Below are positions 37,997 through 45,827 of a stretch of DNA of 64,000 nucleotides, piece by piece. Position 1 is the stretch's first letter, and each line of letters starts with the position of its first letter. The notes below the pieces were generated by a model. It was given only the letters and a program-made list of their open reading frames with translations, was not told the origin of the DNA and ran no database searches. Made by a program: the position numbers and the translations under genes. This stretch comes from Acinetobacter towneri DSM 14962 = CIP 107472 (GTDB lineage Bacteria > Pseudomonadota > Gammaproteobacteria > Pseudomonadales > Moraxellaceae), in the NCBI RefSeq assembly GCF_000368785.1, contig NZ_KB849689.1:116741-180740 (forward strand), read 5' to 3'.

Positions 37997-39291
37997 ACCA
38001 TCATATATAAAATAGCCACCAACGCCAGCATGTGCAAAATTTGGGTAGGTGCGAAATAAAGTGCAAAACGTAAGCCGCCAATGAGTGCGGCATTGATACA
38101 TTTAGAAATTGCATGAGCAACAAGACCTAAAATTAAGGCGTACAGCAACATTTGCTGACTGGGTGGACCTTGCATCACCACAGTAGCAATGGCGGCATGC
38201 ACCTCAAATAAAGAGGCGAGTAAGGTACCAATGATTAAGCCTGCGTCGCCAAGCATTTGCTCTAAGCCGTAGACCATGGCTTGAATTGCGGTTAAGGTCG
38301 CCACAATAATAGCGGCTTCTTTAAGGCTAAACATACGGGTGTCGGCTTCAGGTTTTGCTGTTGTCGTATTTTTATGCTTTTTAAGCAAGCATACGCCGAC
38401 CAAAATTAAAATGCCAATGCCTGCCAGACTGGGCATAATTAACAGCTTAAACCACGCCAGATTGACACCCGCCACAATAATCAACATTTGCGCTAAAGTC
38501 GCCACGCAAGACATCAGCGCTGCACCTGCGTTGGCACGTGCTTCACCACGACCTGCGCGTACTTCCATGCCTAAACTGGCAATGGTTGCTGTGCTTGATA
38601 CAAAACCTGAAGCAATCGCAGACAACATGAGGGCATTGCTGCTTGAGAGTAAACGCTTGGCGATATGCGCTAAAGCCTGCACACTTAAAATTAAAATCAA
38701 TAATTTTAAAATCACATAAGGATTAAGTACATTGCCCCATAGTGCGGTATTGGGTGTCAGCGGCAAGGCAATTAACACCAAAGCCAGTAAGAACAAGCCA
38801 TCACGTAGTTCAGCTTCGGTAATCCACTGACTGACAATGCCATGCATGGTGTGCTTGGTCATGAGTAAACCTGTCAAAATAACCGATAAACCTGCTGCCA
38901 ATGGAATATTCCATAAACACAATGCACCAATAAAATAGGTCATGACGAAGGCAAGTTCGGTGGTAGCGCCGGGGTCATCTTCCGTTTGATTTTTGAGGGA
39001 ATATAAGCCAATTCCCCCAACAATCAACGCACCCACAATGGCAATGCTCGTGCCCAATAAGAAGCAAATGGCACCTAATAATGCGCAAATTCCAAAGGTA
39101 CGTACGCCTGCAAAACGGTGATGTTGTCCATTTTTTTTACTGCGTTCACGCTCTAATCCAATCAGTAAGCCACAGCCAAGTGCTGCTGCAAACATGGTGA
39201 GCAGTTCGGGAAAATTGGTTGTAACCAAAGATGGAGGAGTCAGAAAATCCACAGCAACATTCCAAATACAAGGTGTTATTTTAAACATCAT
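37993..39291 (-). CDS. MgtC/SapB-DUF4010 family membrane protein
   Basis: The 432-residue protein has about twelve hydrophobic helices. The first half resembles MgtC/SapB (LGCGLLIGLERERSKKNG, RTFGICALLGAI), the second is the DUF4010 type (GFVSSTATIASLGMEVRAGR). Function is unknown; MgtC relatives affect growth in low Mg or membrane potential. It converges on trmO with a 4-base overlap. An ATG at 39288 is also possible. Confidence 0.8.
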   Translation of the reverse strand: MMFKITPCIWNVAVDFLTPPSLVTTNFPELLTMFAAALGCGLLIGLERERSKKNGQHHRFAGVRTFGICALLGAICFLLGTSIAIVGALIVGGIGLYSLKNQTEDDPGATTELAFVMTYFIGALCLWNIPLAAGLSVILTGLLMTKHTMHGIVSQWITEAELRDGLFLLALVLIALPLTPNTALWGNVLNPYVILKLLILILSVQALAHIAKRLLSSSNALMLSAIASGFVSSTATIASLGMEVRAGRGEARANAGAALMSCVATLAQMLIIVAGVNLAWFKLLIMPSLAGIGILILVGVCLLKKHKNTTTAKPEADTRMFSLKEAAIIVATLTAIQAMVYGLEQMLGDAGLIIGTLLASLFEVHAAIATVVMQGPPSQQMLLYALILGLVAHAISKCINAALIGGLRFALYFAPTQILHMLALVAILYMMV

Positions 39292-39443
39292 ATATTTGAA
39301 TTGTGTTTATCGCCATTTATGAATCTATTTTCACTCTAAAATTATGGCTTAATCGAACCATACAAGATTACTGTATTAAAGAAGTCATTCAGCCCTGAAA
39401 GCAAACTCTGCTATAGTAAACCCAGATTTTGGGGCATATAACA

Positions 39444-41201
39444 ATGAATTTTAATTTTGAAATAGACAGTACTTGGTGCTTAGAACAATTAGTCAAAGAT
39501 GGCAAAATTACCGAACGTGATCAGGCTTTGGTACAAACCACGCATCGTCAACGTGATCAATTAAAATGGCATCCACTACAATGGATTGCCAACTTTAATT
39601 TGGTCGATCAAAGTCATCCCCAAACCACTTTAACTTTAAACCGTTTATGCCAATGGCTGGCTGATAAATCAGGCTTGCCATTCTATATTATTGATCCGTT
39701 AAAAGCCGATGTTGCCGCTTTAACTGCTGTGATGTCGCAGGAATTTGCGCTGCGTAACCGTATTTTAGCGGTGGAAGTGACTGCAGATGCGGTATTAATT
39801 GCGACAGATCAACCTTATAAAAAAGAATGGGTTGCCAACTTAGAACATAGTTTATTGCCCAAAAAAATTCAGCGAGTTTTACTCAGCCCAGATCAATTAC
39901 AGCGCTATTTGATTGAATATTACCAAGTGAGTCGCGCAGTACACTCATCACAAAAATCTTCTGCACATGACCGTGAAAATAAAGGGGTCGAGGCTTTATT
40001 GCAATTGGGCGATACCCAAAACCCAGATGCCAATGATCAACATATTGTGAAGTTGGTGGATTGGGTGCTGCAATTTGCCTTTGAACAAGGCGCAAGTGAT
40101 ATTCACCTCGAACCACGTAAAGACACAGGCAAAGTACGTTTTCGTATTGATGGCGTGTTGCACACCATCTATAACATGCCTGCCAATACGCTTACCGCAG
40201 TCATCTCACGGATTAAAATTTTAGGGCGTATGAATGTAGCCGAAAAACGTAAACCGCAAGATGGACGTTTAAAAACCCGAACTCCAAAAGGACAAGAAAC
40301 TGAACTGCGTTTATCGACCTTACCAACGGCGTTTGGCGAAAAACTGGTGATGCGTATTTTTGACCCAGAAGTATTGGTACGCAGTTTTCAGCAATTGGGT
40401 TTTGATAGTCGTTTGTTGAATGAATGGCATGCCCTGACTGCACATAGTCACGGCATTATTTTGGTTACAGGCCCTACAGGTTCGGGTAAAACCACCACGC
40501 TGTATTCATCGCTAAAGCAATTGGCTACCGATGAAGTCAATGTCTGCACCATTGAAGACCCGATTGAAATGTTAGAACCGAGTTTTAACCAAATGCAGGT
40601 GAATACTGCCATTGATTTAGGTTTTGCCGATGGTGTGCGTGCCTTAATGCGTCAAGACCCTGACATTATTATGGTCGGAGAAATTCGAGATCAGGATACC
40701 GCAAATATGGCGATTCAAGCGGCACTGACGGGGCATTTAGTTTTATCGACACTGCATACTAATGATGCGCCGTCAAGTTTGACTCGTTTGCATGATTTGG
40801 GCGTGCAGCCATTTTTGACTGCTGCCACAATTTTAGGCGTTTTGGCACAGCGTTTGGTGCGTAAACTGTGTCCGCATTGTAAGCAAGAAGGCTCAATAAA
40901 TGAAAAAGATTGGGAACATTTGACCTTCGATTACATTATGGAAATGCCTGCACAAGTGTTTAAACCTGTTGGATGCGATGAATGCCGTCAAACGGGCTAT
41001 AAAGGTCGGGTCGGAATTTATGAGTTTATGCCGTTAAGTTTAGATACCAAACAGCTCATCAGCGCCAATGCCAATTTAAATGAATTACGTCAGCAAGCTA
41101 AAAAAGAGGGCATTGAACCGTTACGTATTGCGGGCGCACGCAAAGTTTTAGAAGGCATGACCACTTTAGAGGAAGTGTTGCGAGTCGTGCCATTAAATTA
41201 G
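39444..41201 (+). CDS. GspE/PilB-type secretion ATPase
   Basis: The 585-residue protein has an N-terminal GspE_N-like domain, then Walker A GPTGSGKTTTLYSSLK, an Asp box (EDPIEMLEP), Walker B VRALMRQDPDIIMVGEIRDQ, a His box (LVLSTLHTNDAPSS) and a zinc-binding tetracysteine (CPHC and CDEC). It powers pseudopilus or pilus assembly at the inner membrane. No other secretion gene is adjacent, as is usual in Acinetobacter, where type II secretion genes are scattered. GspE is favoured over PilB but is not certain. GGGG lies 9 bases before the start. Confidence 0.85.
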   Translation: MNFNFEIDSTWCLEQLVKDGKITERDQALVQTTHRQRDQLKWHPLQWIANFNLVDQSHPQTTLTLNRLCQWLADKSGLPFYIIDPLKADVAALTAVMSQEFALRNRILAVEVTADAVLIATDQPYKKEWVANLEHSLLPKKIQRVLLSPDQLQRYLIEYYQVSRAVHSSQKSSAHDRENKGVEALLQLGDTQNPDANDQHIVKLVDWVLQFAFEQGASDIHLEPRKDTGKVRFRIDGVLHTIYNMPANTLTAVISRIKILGRMNVAEKRKPQDGRLKTRTPKGQETELRLSTLPTAFGEKLVMRIFDPEVLVRSFQQLGFDSRLLNEWHALTAHSHGIILVTGPTGSGKTTTLYSSLKQLATDEVNVCTIEDPIEMLEPSFNQMQVNTAIDLGFADGVRALMRQDPDIIMVGEIRDQDTANMAIQAALTGHLVLSTLHTNDAPSSLTRLHDLGVQPFLTAATILGVLAQRLVRKLCPHCKQEGSINEKDWEHLTFDYIMEMPAQVFKPVGCDECRQTGYKGRVGIYEFMPLSLDTKQLISANANLNELRQQAKKEGIEPLRIAGARKVLEGMTTLEEVLRVVPLN

Positions 41202-41312
41202 CAGATTCAAACTTTTTACGATGAATTTTAAAAAATGGAAATCTTAAGATTCAGCTCATCTTGCTTTGTTTTAATCACCATAACGAAATGAGCAACACAA
41301 AAAGGTGAAGCA

Positions 41313-41669
41313 ATGAAATTTACAATGAAAGCAATGTTGATGGCAGGTTTAATTGCAATGGCTTCAATCACCATGGCAAACGACAGCATTAACACCCAAG
41401 CACTACATCAAAATGTAACGGTAAAACAAGCTTTAAGCCTGAAAGATGACAGCAAAGTGCAGTTAAAAGGTTATGTGGTGAAATCTATTGGTGATGAAAA
41501 ATATCAGTTCCGTGATAACACAGGCACTATTACGGTCGATATTGATGATGACTTATGGAATGGCAAAGCAGTTTCTGCCAAAACGCCTGTTACCTTAATT
41601 GGTGAAGTGGATATTGATCACAAGCCTACAAAACGTATTGAAATAGATGTGGATCAAGTTCGTTTCTAA
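41313..41669 (+). CDS. ygiW: YgiW-type periplasmic OB-fold stress protein
   Basis: The 118-residue protein has a signal peptide (to about MAN-23) and a BOF/OB-fold domain (LKDDSKVQLKGYVVKSIGDE, FRDNTGTITVDIDDDLWNG). E. coli YgiW sits directly upstream of qseBC, the same order as here, and helps resistance to peroxide and other stress. A terminator separates it from the two-component genes. Confidence 0.85.
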   Translation: MKFTMKAMLMAGLIAMASITMANDSINTQALHQNVTVKQALSLKDDSKVQLKGYVVKSIGDEKYQFRDNTGTITVDIDDDLWNGKAVSAKTPVTLIGEVDIDHKPTKRIEIDVDQVRF

Positions 41670-41721
41670 ATCTACGCTGTGTAAAACAGCATTAGTTGCT
41701 ACACAAAACTGATTTCACTCA

Positions 41722-41755
41722 AAAACCACATACGCTGTAAGGTGTATGTGGTTTT
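41722..41755 (+). terminator. Terminator after ygiW
   Basis: AAAACCACATAC pairs with GTATGTGGTTTT over 12 bases with a 10-base loop; the T-tract is part of the stem. Confidence 0.75.
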
Positions 41756-41812
41756 ATCATGTAAAGTATTTTGAAATCATAAAATTTTGAAGCATAAATA
41801 ACAGAGGAAGAT

Positions 41813-42475
41813 ATGCGCTTACTCTTGGCTGAAGACGATGTATCACAAGCAGAAAGTATAAAAACTTGGCTGGAAATGGATGGTTATAATGTCGATTGGG
41901 TTGAACGTGGTGATCATGCCATTTTAGCGATTCAGCAGCATCATTATGATTGTGTGTTGTTAGACCGTGGGTTGCCTAAAAATAGCGGTGATGAAATTCT
42001 GCACGCTTTACGACAGCAGCAACAGGACACACCTGTTATTTTTATTACTGCGCGCGATAGTATTCAAGATCGGGTACAGGGACTTGATTTAGGTGCCAAT
42101 GATTATTTGGTCAAACCGTTTAGCCTTGAAGAACTATCGGCGCGGGTACGCAGTCAGTTACGCAGTGCGCAAAGTCATCCGACACAGCAGCTTGAATTTG
42201 CCAACTTGGTTTTAGATACGCAAAGCAAACAAGTGAAAGTGGATGATCAACAGGTCAATTTAACGGCCAAGGAATTCCAGATTTTACATAAACTGATGCA
42301 AAACCCGCAGCATGTGGTGACTCGTGAACAGCTCGAAGAGTCTTTATATGCATGGGGCGATGAAATTGAAAGTAATGCGATTGAAGTATTTATTTATCAA
42401 TTACGCAAAAAAATTGGCAGTAGCCGCATTAAAACCATCCGAGGTTTAGGCTATCGTATGCAGCAAGATAACTAA
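41813..42475 (+). CDS. qseB: OmpR-family response regulator, QseB/PmrA-like
   Basis: The 220-residue protein has a receiver domain with the acidic pocket (AEDD), the phosphorylated Asp in VLLDRGLPKNSGDE (Asp51) and the Lys in YLVKPF, then a winged-helix domain (LTAKEFQILHKLMQNP ... IKTIRGLGYRM). GAGGAAG is the ribosome site. The partner kinase follows 17 bases later and ygiW precedes it, which supports the QseB name over PmrA. Confidence 0.85.
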   Translation: MRLLLAEDDVSQAESIKTWLEMDGYNVDWVERGDHAILAIQQHHYDCVLLDRGLPKNSGDEILHALRQQQQDTPVIFITARDSIQDRVQGLDLGANDYLVKPFSLEELSARVRSQLRSAQSHPTQQLEFANLVLDTQSKQVKVDDQQVNLTAKEFQILHKLMQNPQHVVTREQLEESLYAWGDEIESNAIEVFIYQLRKKIGSSRIKTIRGLGYRMQQDN

Positions 42476-42492
42476 TTCAGTTTGATCTCCGC

Positions 42493-43842
42493 ATGTCTAA
42501 ACAGGTCATTTCTTTACAGTCCAAACTGGTTAAAAGCTCCGTTTTAAGTTCGGTCTTGGCGGGTGGACTCGCCCTGATTTTATTATTGGCGGTTGCCAGT
42601 TATCAGACCATGCGCGTGCATGATGATATTATGGATGAAATAGCCGATATGTTGCTGCGAGCAGACTTGCGTGACCATGCAGGCAATCAGGTCGATGAGT
42701 TGAGTGAGCAATTTCATATTGCCTATCAATTGGGATTAGATGATCTGATTTTGACTACCTCTGAAGATGAACATGACATTTCTCAGCTTCACTTGTCTCA
42801 GCTTGCCGTGGTATCTGAGCATGGTTTTTCATTTCACTGGCAAGATGGACAAATTTGGCGCAGCTATGTGGCAGAGGAAGATGGCTTGCATGTGATTGTC
42901 GCGCAGCCGCTTAAATATCGCTTCAAGGAAATTGCTGCAACCAGTTTAGGTTATGCCGCTATTTTATTGCTGTTGTGGTTGCTGCAATGGGCCATTGTGC
43001 ATTTTATGATTGGTCGTCAATTTAAGCGGATTCAGCAACTCTCCCAACAAATTGCAGAAAAAAATCAACATGATTTGACGCCAATTATCCCCACACAACC
43101 TGAATTGAAAGAACTGCAACCCATGCTGCAGCAATTGAATAAATTGTTGGGGCGAGTAGAGCAGTCTTTAATTGCAGAACAGCGATTTACAGCAGATGCT
43201 TCGCATGAATTACGCTCTCCTTTATCTGCCATTCAATTGCGTTTGCAGGTGCTAAAACGTAAATACCAACAACAACCTGAGTTGGCACAAGATTTAGAGC
43301 AAATTCAGCGTGATGTCAGTCGTGGTACACAAGTATTGGAAAATTTGCTGTTATTGGCACGTTTAGACCCGACAGATGCGGCATCGTTAAATAAAAGTGC
43401 GGTATCTATAGCAGACTTGGTGCAGGAAGTTTTACAAAGTCTGACGCCGTTTATTCAGGAAAAAGCCATTCAGATTCAGTCAGATATTCAACCGATACAA
43501 GTGCAAGGCAATCCTGAATTGCTATTTAGCTGCCTGCGCAACTTGATTGACAACGCAGTGCGTTATGCAGCACCTCAAGGACGTATTTGGATTGAAGCGA
43601 AACCGCATGAATTGATGCAGGAAATTTGCATCGCCGACAATGGTCATGCAGTGACTGATGACGTTTTGGCACGTTTGGGCGAACGCTTTTACCGTGCTTT
43701 AGGCAGTAAAACTCAAGGTTCTGGTTTAGGACTGTCGATTTGTAAGAAAATTATAGAGTTGCATGCAGGAAAAATTGAATTTTCACGTGCTGAACAAGGT
43801 GGTTTAAAAGTGCGTATTTTGTTGCCTAAAGCCCAGTTGTAA
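42493..43842 (+). CDS. qseC: Sensor histidine kinase, QseC-like
   Basis: The 449-residue kinase has two membrane helices (about 15-40 and 150-175) enclosing a periplasmic sensor region of about 110 residues, a linker, the phospho-acceptor H-box FTADASHELRSPLSAI, the N-box NLIDNAVRYA and the G-box GSGLGLSICKKI. It phosphorylates the adjacent response regulator. The ligand is unknown; E. coli QseC responds to catecholamines and autoinducer-3, which need not apply here. Confidence 0.85.
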   Translation: MSKQVISLQSKLVKSSVLSSVLAGGLALILLLAVASYQTMRVHDDIMDEIADMLLRADLRDHAGNQVDELSEQFHIAYQLGLDDLILTTSEDEHDISQLHLSQLAVVSEHGFSFHWQDGQIWRSYVAEEDGLHVIVAQPLKYRFKEIAATSLGYAAILLLLWLLQWAIVHFMIGRQFKRIQQLSQQIAEKNQHDLTPIIPTQPELKELQPMLQQLNKLLGRVEQSLIAEQRFTADASHELRSPLSAIQLRLQVLKRKYQQQPELAQDLEQIQRDVSRGTQVLENLLLLARLDPTDAASLNKSAVSIADLVQEVLQSLTPFIQEKAIQIQSDIQPIQVQGNPELLFSCLRNLIDNAVRYAAPQGRIWIEAKPHELMQEICIADNGHAVTDDVLARLGERFYRALGSKTQGSGLGLSICKKIIELHAGKIEFSRAEQGGLKVRILLPKAQL

Positions 43843-43953
43843 ATATGATTGGTTTTAGGAAGCAAGTTAAAATTAGACAAGTCAGAACTTAAAAGCAGTA
43901 TGCGCTGATTCATACTGCTGTTTCCACGTTTATTATTGTGTTGATTATTTTAA

Positions 43954-44124
43954 TTATTTTGTGAGAATAAGACGATTGTTACGGGTTAAGCGTAAACGAT
44001 ATTCTTCGCCTGCATGCAAAATACGAATTTCGCGTCCTAGCGCAAACAAGTTATTTGAATGTAACATAGGTAGGGCATGCTGAGTGTCTGAATGACGTGA
44101 AAATAAATTAAATGGGGCGTTCAT
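43954..44124 (-). CDS. hemP: HemP-type hemin uptake protein (56 residues)
   Basis: The minus strand carries a 57-codon gene from ATG 44124: MNAPFNLFSRHSDTQHALPM ... then LGREIRILHAGEEYRLRLTR and a final LILTK. The last 28 residues match the HemP family, small proteins that lie in or near heme/siderophore uptake operons and promote their expression. GGAG is 9-10 bases upstream, and a near-consensus Fur box lies at 44161-44177. No heme transporter gene is nearby, so it appears to work in trans. Confidence 0.85.
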   Translation of the reverse strand: MNAPFNLFSRHSDTQHALPMLHSNNLFALGREIRILHAGEEYRLRLTRNNRLILTK

Positions 44125-44160
44125 TTTGAGTTACTCCGTGGTGTGTAAGAATTGTTTTAA

Positions 44161-44177
44161 ATGATAATCATTATCAT
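44161..44177. promoter_or_regulatory. Fur box upstream of hemP
   Basis: ATGATAAT-C-ATTATCAT is a perfect 17-bp palindrome matching most of the Fur consensus GATAATGATAATCATTATC. It lies about 37 bases upstream of the hemP start, so iron should repress hemP. It also lies about 86 bases upstream of the Nudix gene. Confidence 0.85.
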
Positions 44178-44262
44178 ATAAGCCTGTCAACGGATTATTT
44201 TTGATTTTATAAAAGTCTACAATTTGCAGTTAAACGTACATTGCAGAAAAGGAAACGGGTTC

Positions 44263-45162
44263 ATGTCCAAGCCAAATATTCATGTGGCAATTGCGCTGTT
44301 ATTTCATCAAAACAAAGTGTTAGTGGGTTGGCGCGAAGCCAAACAACATCAGGGCAATAAACACGAGTTTCCTGGTGGAAAAGTGGAAGCAGGCGAAACT
44401 CCTGTAGATGCCTGCCGCCGTGAGGTGTTTGAAGAAGTTGGTATTGGCATACAGCATTGGCATGCCTTTGATATTATTTGCCATGAATATGATGATGTGA
44501 TTGTCAATCTGCATATTTTTCAGACTGCTGTACCTGCGGCTTTATTAAAAGATATTCAAGTGCCTTGGACATGGTTTAGCCGTCCGCAACTTTTAGAGCT
44601 GAATTTTCCGCAAGCCAATCGTGCAATTGTGCAACGACTGGCGTGGCAACAGGCTATTAAAGTCAGTGAAGATTTAAAACATTTAGCAAATTTGCCTAAG
44701 CAAAAACTGCTGTATTGGCGGGTTGAGCCCAATGCTGCCTGCAAGGTTGAATTGTCAGAATATTGCATTGAGCAACTGGGGCAAGTGATTATCAATTTGG
44801 AATTGTGGAAGCAATTAAATACGATTCAGCAACACGCCATTGCAGCAATTCATTTGAAACAATCGCAACTAATGCAATTCCAAAAGGGCGATTTAAAAGT
44901 CGGGCAGCGTTATATTGCAGCATGTCATGACATTGTTTCGGCACAACATGCACAGCAAATTGGCTGTGAAGCAATTTTGCTCAGCCCTGTTTTAGCAACT
45001 ACTACGCATCATGATGCCACACCTTTAGGATGGGAAAAATTCCAACAGATTGCTGAGTTTGTCGATATTCCTGTTTTTGCTTTGGGTGGCTTAACTCAGG
45101 ATGATTTTGCTACGGCAGAGCAGCATCATGCCTATGGCATTGCAGGCGTACGTTTTATTTGA
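44263..45162 (+). CDS. mutT: MutT-like Nudix hydrolase fused to a thiamine-phosphate-synthase-like domain
   Basis: The 299-residue protein has an N-terminal Nudix domain (residues 1-130) with the full box GGKVEAGETPVDACRREVFE EVGI, as in 8-oxo-dGTP hydrolase MutT, and a C-terminal ThiE/TenI-like barrel (residues about 165-299; CHDIVSAQHAQQIGCEAILL, PVFALGGLTQDDF). Similar fusions are known in gammaproteobacteria. The first half should clean the nucleotide pool; the role of the second is unclear. AAAAGGAAA precedes the ATG at 44263. Confidence 0.9.
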   Translation: MSKPNIHVAIALLFHQNKVLVGWREAKQHQGNKHEFPGGKVEAGETPVDACRREVFEEVGIGIQHWHAFDIICHEYDDVIVNLHIFQTAVPAALLKDIQVPWTWFSRPQLLELNFPQANRAIVQRLAWQQAIKVSEDLKHLANLPKQKLLYWRVEPNAACKVELSEYCIEQLGQVIINLELWKQLNTIQQHAIAAIHLKQSQLMQFQKGDLKVGQRYIAACHDIVSAQHAQQIGCEAILLSPVLATTTHHDATPLGWEKFQQIAEFVDIPVFALGGLTQDDFATAEQHHAYGIAGVRFI

Positions 45163-45181
45163 ATTTCTGGTTTGACAAATA

Positions 45182-45216
45182 AAAAATCGCTGATGTAATT
45201 ACACTCAGCGATTTTT
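45182..45216. terminator. Bidirectional terminator between the Nudix gene and the LpoP-like gene
   Basis: AAAATCGCTGA pairs with TCAGCGATTTTT; A-rich on one side and T-rich on the other. Confidence 0.85.
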
Positions 45217-45236
45217 AGTTTATTAAATCATCGTCC

Positions 45237-45800
45237 TTACAAATCCTTCAAAGCTTGTTGGGCTTGCGCAAGGCTTTTGGCATTATTTTGTTGCTGTGCT
45301 GCTTTTTGAATGACTAACCACAATTGACGTTTCATGGCATCGCTTTGTGCATAGCTTAAACCACGACGTGCCAAGGCTTCTGCATTGGCAGGTTGCTTTT
45401 TTTGGTTGGCAGTTAAAGCCAAATATAAATAGGTTTCAGCCGCTTGCGGGGCAAGTCGCTGCGCTTGCAAAGCTGCTGTTTCGGCCTGATTGAATTGACC
45501 TTGTTTATAAGCGGTCTGGGTTTGCTGCATCAACTTTTGAAAAGCAGGCAAACTACGACCATCCTCTAATTTTTGTTGCACGGTTTGTTGTGGCACCACC
45601 ACTTGCAACGATTGACGCTTAATTTCTTCACGTTCATAAGGACGAATCACCACACCTTCTGGTGTCGTCACAGTTTTAGGTTTTTCAGGCACAGGCTGAG
45701 GAGCAGGCGGTTCAGGTAAACTCTGGCAAGCTACAATCGTTGCCATCGCACCCATAGCGAATGTGGTGAAAAAAACTTGTCTTAAACGTGATAATTTCAT
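45237..45800 (-). CDS. TPR lipoprotein, LpoP-like activator of PBP1b
   Basis: The 187-residue protein has a lipoprotein signal ending in IVAC (Cys about residue 25), a Pro-rich linker (PEPPAPQPVPEKPK) and TPR-type helices in the C-terminal half (AYKQGQFNQAETAALQAQRL, LAPQAAETYLYLALTAN). It lies immediately downstream of mrcB on the same strand. LpoP, a TPR lipoprotein activator of PBP1b, was described in Pseudomonas aeruginosa with a counterpart in Acinetobacter, and the linkage here fits it. Confidence 0.75.
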   Translation of the reverse strand: MKLSRLRQVFFTTFAMGAMATIVACQSLPEPPAPQPVPEKPKTVTTPEGVVIRPYEREEIKRQSLQVVVPQQTVQQKLEDGRSLPAFQKLMQQTQTAYKQGQFNQAETAALQAQRLAPQAAETYLYLALTANQKKQPANAEALARRGLSYAQSDAMKRQLWLVIQKAAQQQNNAKSLAQAQQALKDL

Positions 45801-45827
45801 AAGCGTAACCAATCGATATCCTCAAGT

